DNA from: Trichococcus shcherbakoviae
GTDB lineage: Bacteria > Bacillota > Bacilli > Lactobacillales > Aerococcaceae
Length of the DNA: 64,000 nt
NCBI RefSeq assembly: GCF_963666195.1
Contig: NZ_OY762653.1
Coordinates: forward strand, 1,054,001-1,118,000
Reading direction: 5' to 3'
The notes under the pieces were generated by a model. That model was not told the origin of the DNA. It did not search any database and saw only the letters and a program-made list of their open reading frames with translations. This document shows positions 59,263 through 64,000 of the stretch, in pieces. A program made the position numbers and the translations under genes. Position 1 is the stretch's first letter; the number at the start of each line of letters is the position of its first letter.

Positions 59263-60732
59263 TTATTCAGCCTCGTTTGAATCACCTTGTTTCATTGCTG
59301 CAATTTTAATTTGAATACTTTCCATTGTTTCCTTATCCAATGGGTAGAATTTCATGAACGTCAATGCAATGAGTGTACCGACTAATGGCAAAACAGAAAT
59401 CATTACAATACCAGCCATGCGCAATTGTGGCGAAAGTGGCGTGTCAGCCGTTGGATAAGCTTGCGCAAATCCTACAGCGGCTAGGATCCAACCAATGGAC
59501 ATTGGCGCAAAGGATGACGCGACTGAGTCGGTCAAGGAGAACATGGTGCTCAACATTCCGGAAACATAACGTCCGGAAACACTTGTTTCGTAGTCGGAAA
59601 CATCCGCAGCCATTGTCAAGGCCAAGCCTGACGGAGTGGATGCGAATCCTTTCGCACAAGCAAAAACGACTGTGAAGGCAACTGTCCATAACGATAGGTT
59701 AGAGAAGCTCAGGTCACCTGGATTCGCAAAGAAAAGCAAGCCGCCTAATAGGACCAATGAAACAACGGCACCCTGCAAGTAACGGACATAAGAGTAACGC
59801 AACCCTCTTTTTTGAGCAATGGTTGCCGCAAAGGTTGTAAACAAAAGGTTAGGCAAAATCAGCACTAACGAGATTGTTCCTGATAAGCCAAAGTTACCGA
59901 AGATGATACCGAACAAGATCATCAACACAACTTGATCGCCGAACATTTGCGCATTGAACTTCACAAAAGCTGCTGCCATGGTCAACATTTGCAGAGGTCG
60001 GTTGCCTTTGATGATTGCCCAGTAATCTTTGAACGACGTTTTGGTCGTTTTTTCGCCAATTCCGAAGAATTGTTTGTTGTCTTTCTGGGCAATACCAATA
60101 ACTGCCAAAATTCCTAAGATAGCTGAGATGATCATGACTCCTGGGATAAATACTTTGAAAAATTCCGGTGTGAAACCGCCGTATTTTGGCGCTAAGAAGT
60201 TTGCAACCACAATTTGACCACCCGTGAACAATAAAGTCGTTACCCAACCATCAACGATATTGAAGATAGGCCGTTGTTTTGGATCATTTGTCAAAGCAGC
60301 TTGACCGGCTTTTGTAACCGTCGCTTGCAAGGAATAACCGATTTTGTGCACGACTAACGCAAGCAGGAAAATCGGAATTTTCATTCCTTCACCCATTCCA
60401 TGAATATTGAATAATATCAGGAATGAAATAACAGTAATAATATTGCCTAGAACCATGATGGGACGATATTTGCCGAATTTAGTATCCGTTTTATCAATCA
60501 AAACTCCGATAGCCGGATCAATGACGCCATCAAAAATACGGATGTACCCCATAATTTGACTGACGAATAGCGCGGTTAAGCCTACAAGACCTGTGGCATA
60601 GTAGACGACAAAACCAAAAGCGAACAAATAAATATTTGTTGATGAGTTATTCAAAGTGAATAACACGATCTGCCAAAGTTTAGCGCGATTGTATTTCGTC
60701 TCTTCTTGAAGCGTTGAAGTATTTTTTGACAT
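59263..60732 (-). CDS. GPH-family glycoside/sugar cation symporter, copy A
   Basis: A 489-residue transporter with twelve segments. The GPH signatures are visible: NIYLFAFGFVVYYATGLVG in the first segment, IRIFDGVIDPAIGVLIDKTDTKFGKYRP after segment 2 and a C-terminal SDYETSVSGRYVSGMLSTMF. Such proteins take up glycosides, pentosides or hexuronides with Na+ or H+. ATG at 60732 has GGAGGGG upstream. It has its own promoter with a cre site across the -35. A close paralogue starts beyond the right edge (63565 onwards), and a third, more distant GPH gene is at 61851. Substrate unknown. Confidence 0.88.
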   Translation of the reverse strand: MSKNTSTLQEETKYNRAKLWQIVLFTLNNSSTNIYLFAFGFVVYYATGLVGLTALFVSQIMGYIRIFDGVIDPAIGVLIDKTDTKFGKYRPIMVLGNIITVISFLILFNIHGMGEGMKIPIFLLALVVHKIGYSLQATVTKAGQAALTNDPKQRPIFNIVDGWVTTLLFTGGQIVVANFLAPKYGGFTPEFFKVFIPGVMIISAILGILAVIGIAQKDNKQFFGIGEKTTKTSFKDYWAIIKGNRPLQMLTMAAAFVKFNAQMFGDQVVLMILFGIIFGNFGLSGTISLVLILPNLLFTTFAATIAQKRGLRYSYVRYLQGAVVSLVLLGGLLFFANPGDLSFSNLSLWTVAFTVVFACAKGFASTPSGLALTMAADVSDYETSVSGRYVSGMLSTMFSLTDSVASSFAPMSIGWILAAVGFAQAYPTADTPLSPQLRMAGIVMISVLPLVGTLIALTFMKFYPLDKETMESIQIKIAAMKQGDSNEAE

Positions 60733-60819
60733 AACAATCCCCTCCATATTAATAATTTCAAAATTTCTTCACCAAATTCGATTATCACATTATGAAACTA
60801 AGTTATAATATATAAGGAA

Positions 60820-60848
60820 ATGATACCATCGGAAGTAAGCGGTTACAA
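60820..60848 (-). promoter_or_regulatory. Promoter of GPH symporter A with overlapping cre site
   Basis: On the minus strand TTGTAA (60848-60843), a 17-bp spacer and TATCAT (60825-60820). TTGTAACCGCTTACT (60848-60834) fits the cre consensus fully and covers the -35, so CcpA should repress on preferred sugars. Confidence 0.78.
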
Positions 60849-60925
60849 CTTTTTTATTGTTAATACTTTGTGAACGCTTTTTTCTTGGAAAAGTGATCTA
60901 CACCTGCTTTTGACAATGAATATAA

Positions 60926-60960
60926 AAAAAACTGCCCCCATATTACGGGGAGCAGTCTGT
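60926..60960 (-). terminator. Terminator of the creatininase-family gene
   Basis: On the minus strand ACTGCTCCCCG and the TGGGGGCAGT side pair around TAATA, followed by eight T. Confidence 0.92.
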
Positions 60961-60968
60961 GAAACTAT

Positions 60969-61823
60969 TTAAATGTTTTTGTGTCGATTGTAGGCAGCCG
61001 GCACGTGTGGGTAACGATCGTAAACCTCTTCAAGATAATCTTCTTGAATCGCCATTTCCTTAAGTAAAGTTGGAAAATCAATTGCATCCACCATCTTATT
61101 CAGCAGTACCATTCCCTCTTCTGCCATGCGGTCTCGCGTTTCAATATCAGGTATCGCAGAGGTTGCCATATGGTCTGAATGTTCCTTGAAATAATAACCT
61201 GTTGCTCCCGATTGAAAGGCTTGGGCACTTAGGTTACCGAAAACTGATGGAGTCTGGGTAACTGGTTCTGCATAATCACAGCTCAGCAATATATCATCCA
61301 AACGATTACGTAACTTGTAAGCCCCAAGAATCATCTTATCCAAATTGAGCATCATCTCTTTCGGATCTGAAAAAACGCCGGATTTCTGGGCGGTTATCAT
61401 GCCATCAATATAGAGGATGGCTACGCCTGTTTCATCAAAGAAATCACGCACAACCGGATTCATTGAGATATGAGCTGGGCCGTGCAGACTAATGAAGATT
61501 TGCTTTTTGAAGCCTGATCGCAATAAGGACTGTGCCAGACCCTGCAGCATATCGGCACTTTCCCTAACGGTTAATTGGATGGTTCCCTTGCCTGAGGCGG
61601 TTGCCCCTGAATAAATATACGGGACATGCGGAAGGACAAGTGAGTTTGTCCTTTCTGCCATCAACAAGGCAATCCCCTCAGCCAATATTGTTTCGCAATC
61701 CAATGGTAGGCCGCCATGGAGTTCGGTTGGTCCAAAAGGCACGATGATGACATCGCTCTCCTTTAAGTAAGCCTCCACTTCATCATTGACCAAAACATTC
61801 AATAAGTGACTTCTTAATTTCAT
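60969..61823 (-). CDS. Creatininase-family hydrolase
   Basis: A 284-residue protein of the creatininase/creatinine amidohydrolase family. The N-terminal metal motif reads PFGPTELHGGLPLDCET (E34, H36), a variant of the usual EQHGPHLP...TD with one residue fewer. The usual NGHGGN is SLHGPAHIS here. Family members include creatininase, MftE and hydrolases that open 3-dehydro-inosose rings. It starts 27 bp after the GPH gene upstream and shares its transcript, so a substrate imported by that transporter (a sugar, inosose or related ring compound) is more likely than creatinine. GAGGTG precedes ATG. Confidence 0.8.
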   Translation of the reverse strand: MKLRSHLLNVLVNDEVEAYLKESDVIIVPFGPTELHGGLPLDCETILAEGIALLMAERTNSLVLPHVPYIYSGATASGKGTIQLTVRESADMLQGLAQSLLRSGFKKQIFISLHGPAHISMNPVVRDFFDETGVAILYIDGMITAQKSGVFSDPKEMMLNLDKMILGAYKLRNRLDDILLSCDYAEPVTQTPSVFGNLSAQAFQSGATGYYFKEHSDHMATSAIPDIETRDRMAEEGMVLLNKMVDAIDFPTLLKEMAIQEDYLEEVYDRYPHVPAAYNRHKNI

Positions 61824-61850
61824 AAGTGCACCTCGCTATTATGCTCCTGG

Positions 61851-63311
61851 TTAATCATTTTTCTTATCAAATTCCTCAAGTCTTGCCAGACGAGCTGAAG
61901 TCATCGCCTCACGTGTTTCATCAGTAATGTTCCAAATGAATTTGAATGAAACCCATGATAATAAAGCACAAACGGCTGGACCAACAAGGTTCATTAGAAC
62001 TAATCCTTCAACAGCTTCAGCTGATTGCGCTTGACCAGCTTGAGCGGCCTGTTGGCTGTAACCAATCCAACCAATCATCAAGACAACAAGGGATTGCGCC
62101 AACATTTGGCCAAGACGTCTTGTCAGCGAGAAGTTACCGTAGATGGAACCTTCGGAGCGTTTGCCAGTGATGTATTCGTTGTAGTCAATGGATTCTGAAA
62201 CAAGACCCCATTGAAGTTGAACGGACATCAGCATGAAAGCAATACCGACGCTGGCAGAAACCATGTATAGGACTGGTGGCAAGTCACCCACTAATTTCCA
62301 GAAGTACAAGCCAATAAAGATAGCGGCACTCAATAGTAAATAAGTACGGATTACTTTAACTGTAGATCCAATGAATTTTACCAAGTATGGAGCGATAAGT
62401 AACAGCACTACTGGTAACCCTTGACCGATTAATGCAGCAGTTCCCATTAAACCAATATCACCAAATACATCGCCATAAATATAAGGAAGCGTTGTATTGA
62501 ATAAGGTTGAACCAAAAACGATTACAATCGAGTGTAAACAAAGTGACAAGAACGCTTTGTTTTTAGCTAATGTAACAAAAATATCTGAGAATTTTGTCGG
62601 TTCTGCTTGTTCTTCTGCGGCAAGTTTCGCTGCAGCATTCCGTTCTTCAGTTCCCCAATAGTGGAAGAAGATCAGTGCACCACCTAAGATAGCCGCGAAG
62701 ATACCTGAAACCATATAACCGGTTGTGTTTTCACCTAAACGTGCAAGAATCAACGGTATAGACATTGAACTGATCAGACCACCGACTGTTGATCCCATAC
62801 CACGAGCCGAAGATAAAGTAGTTCTTTCTCTATCGTTTAAGGCCATTACCCCAAGAACTGATCCCATGGCAATGTTCATCATAGTGTAACCTAATTCGTA
62901 GATAACTTTTAATAGAAAAATAGCTACTAAACGCATCATACCATCAAACATTGAAGGTACGGAGAAGAATGCAATCAGACCGATAACAATCAATGGAATA
63001 GAGCGCAACATCCAAGGACGGAACTTATCTTTTTGGCCCTGTGATTTAGAGAAGGACTTATCCATGAAAGTACCCATCATCGGGTCATTGACCATATCCC
63101 AAATATTCCAAACGAGCAACAGTACAGATAGTGTTGCAAATGGTATGCCTAATACGTTTGTAAGATATCGGTTCATGAATGTTCCGATCAAGACTAGGGT
63201 AGCAACCCCACCGGCATCTCCGGCACCATAACCCAATTTATGCTTCAGGGTTAGACTGCTTTTCATTTCGTTTGCTGAATTTTGCTGCTTGACAATTTTT
63301 TCTTCTGCCAT
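61851..63311 (-). CDS. GPH-family glycoside/sugar cation symporter, copy B
   Basis: A 486-residue transporter with twelve segments. Signatures include LKHKLGYGAGDAGGVATLVLIG, WDMVNDPMMGTFMDKSFSKS and the C-terminal SIDYNEYITGKRSEGSIYGN. It belongs to the same superfamily as copies A and C but a different branch, nearer the XynP/YicJ type. GAGGGA precedes ATG. It leads a two-gene unit with the creatininase-family hydrolase, suggesting import of the hydrolase substrate. Confidence 0.88.
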   Translation of the reverse strand: MAEEKIVKQQNSANEMKSSLTLKHKLGYGAGDAGGVATLVLIGTFMNRYLTNVLGIPFATLSVLLLVWNIWDMVNDPMMGTFMDKSFSKSQGQKDKFRPWMLRSIPLIVIGLIAFFSVPSMFDGMMRLVAIFLLKVIYELGYTMMNIAMGSVLGVMALNDRERTTLSSARGMGSTVGGLISSMSIPLILARLGENTTGYMVSGIFAAILGGALIFFHYWGTEERNAAAKLAAEEQAEPTKFSDIFVTLAKNKAFLSLCLHSIVIVFGSTLFNTTLPYIYGDVFGDIGLMGTAALIGQGLPVVLLLIAPYLVKFIGSTVKVIRTYLLLSAAIFIGLYFWKLVGDLPPVLYMVSASVGIAFMLMSVQLQWGLVSESIDYNEYITGKRSEGSIYGNFSLTRRLGQMLAQSLVVLMIGWIGYSQQAAQAGQAQSAEAVEGLVLMNLVGPAVCALLSWVSFKFIWNITDETREAMTSARLARLEEFDKKND

Positions 63312-63564
63312 CAGATTTCCCTCTTTTCTCTATACTAATTGGTGAACTATTCTATATAAGTTGAATTTGTATTTTTCAAATCAGCTAATTATCCTACTAA
63401 GGATCATATTATTAAATAAGAGAAGATGAGCCCGATAGTTTATCATCATCATCTTCTCGGGCTGCATGATAGAGTTATTTTTGGTGTCTAGTTTAAGCTA
63501 ACTATCCACACAATCGCTGACATTATTATTTTTCCTCTTGATCAAAAATGAAAAGCTCGTATCT

Positions 63565-64000
63565 TTAGTCATTCATTGCAGGGATTGTATTAGGGATTGC
63601 TTGAGGCATTTCTGCATCACCATCACTTGGATCACCTTGTTTCATTTCTGCAATTTTTATTTGAATGCCTTCCATTGTTTCTTTATTCAATGGGTAGAAT
63701 TTCATAAATGCTAGAGCAATCAGTGTACCGACTAAAGGCAAAGCTGCAAGCAATACAATACCAGCCATGCGCAATTGTGGCGAAAGTGGCGTGTCAGCCG
63801 TTGGAAATACTTTTGCAAAACCTACAGCGGCTAAGACCCAACCAATCGACATTGGTGCGAACGATGATGCGACTGAGTCGGTCAAGGAGAACATGGTGCT
63901 CAACATACCGGAAACATAACGTCCGGAAATACTTGTTTCGTAGTCGGAGACATCCGCTGCCATCGTCAAGGCTAAGCCTGTTGGTGTGGATGTAAATCCT
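63565..64000 (-). CDS. GPH-family symporter, copy C, 5' part outside the window
   Basis: Only the C-terminal ~145 residues are visible; the frame is open to the window edge, reading GFTSTPTGLALTMAADVSDY before the internal methionine. SDYETSISGRYVSGMLSTMF, SFAPMSIGW and PLSPQLRMAGIV are nearly identical to copy A (59263-60732), and the nucleotide sequence is also very close, pointing to a recent duplication. The tail is longer than in copy A (GDPSDGDAEMPQAIPNT). Function as for copy A. Confidence 0.88.
   Translation of the reverse strand, partial: GFTSTPTGLALTMAADVSDYETSISGRYVSGMLSTMFSLTDSVASSFAPMSIGWVLAAVGFAKVFPTADTPLSPQLRMAGIVLLAALPLVGTLIALAFMKFYPLNKETMEGIQIKIAEMKQGDPSDGDAEMPQAIPNTIPAMND

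Overview
The window is a chromosomal segment of a low-to-mid G+C Gram-positive bacterium. Purine-rich Shine-Dalgarno sites, three T-box leaders, a yybP-ykoY riboswitch, CcpA-type cre sites and intrinsic terminators after most units point to Firmicutes. The gene content (T-box-controlled methionine and tryptophan genes, YrrN/YrrO-type U32 pair, GPH sugar symporters) fits Lactobacillales. A Carnobacteriaceae genus such as Trichococcus is my best guess, from memory of gene content rather than any search. No rRNA, tRNA or CRISPR array was recognised.

Layout. 1-1.3 kb: truncated IS1182-type transposase. 1.5-6.5 kb: SHOCT protein, M20 peptidase, PLD-helicase-DUF3427 protein. 6.7-15.9 kb: aldo/keto reductase, several transporters, a Gfo/Idh/MocA dehydrogenase, a DUF1576 membrane protein behind a promoter with a cre site, and a ROK regulator. 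16.0-17.8 kb: group II intron copy 1, sitting behind the terminator of a DUF697-type GTPase gene. 17.9-22.1 kb: GTPase, TetR regulator, YugP-type protease, PatB/MalY aminotransferase. 22.3-28.3 kb: a metalloid/redox island (CoA-disulfide reductase-rhodanese, Acr3, two ArsR, an aberrant ArsD, an ArsP-like permease and two small thioredoxin-like proteins). 28.5-33 kb: T-box-controlled methionine synthase-like gene, serine hydrolase, MFS transporter. 33-36.1 kb: P-type ATPase under a manganese riboswitch. 36.1-45.3 kb: U32 pair, NAD(P)HX repair enzyme, cobalamin adenosyltransferase, AI-2E-family permease, CaCA antiporter, lipoprotein, NRDE protein. 45.3-48.6 kb: group II intron copy 2, interrupted by an IS3-family element, behind the gpmA terminator. 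49.4-54.2 kb: Trp T-box and trpDCFBA without trpE/trpG. 54.3-59 kb: uracil/hypoxanthine glycosylase, MFS pump behind a leader peptide and attenuator, T-box-controlled metY, HesB-like protein. 59.3-64 kb: three GPH symporters and a creatininase-family hydrolase, partly cre-controlled.

Most notable observations. (1) Both group II intron copies carry the reverse transcriptase/maturase gene split by the same -1 shift, placed exactly on a canonical slippery heptamer (G GGA AAG) followed 5 nt later by a perfect 7-bp stem-loop, which looks like programmed frameshifting. (2) Six intergenic arrays of palindromes with a constant 51-52 bp period but three different palindrome sequences, usually beside a terminator of the GCTGTCTC type. 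(3) An ArsD-like protein whose canonical N-terminal cysteines are serines and which instead has a long charged, Cys/His-rich tail. (4) A 43-residue leader ORF plus attenuator hairpin ahead of an MFS pump. (5) A 25-bp perfect inverted repeat wrapping the permease promoter in the arsenic island.
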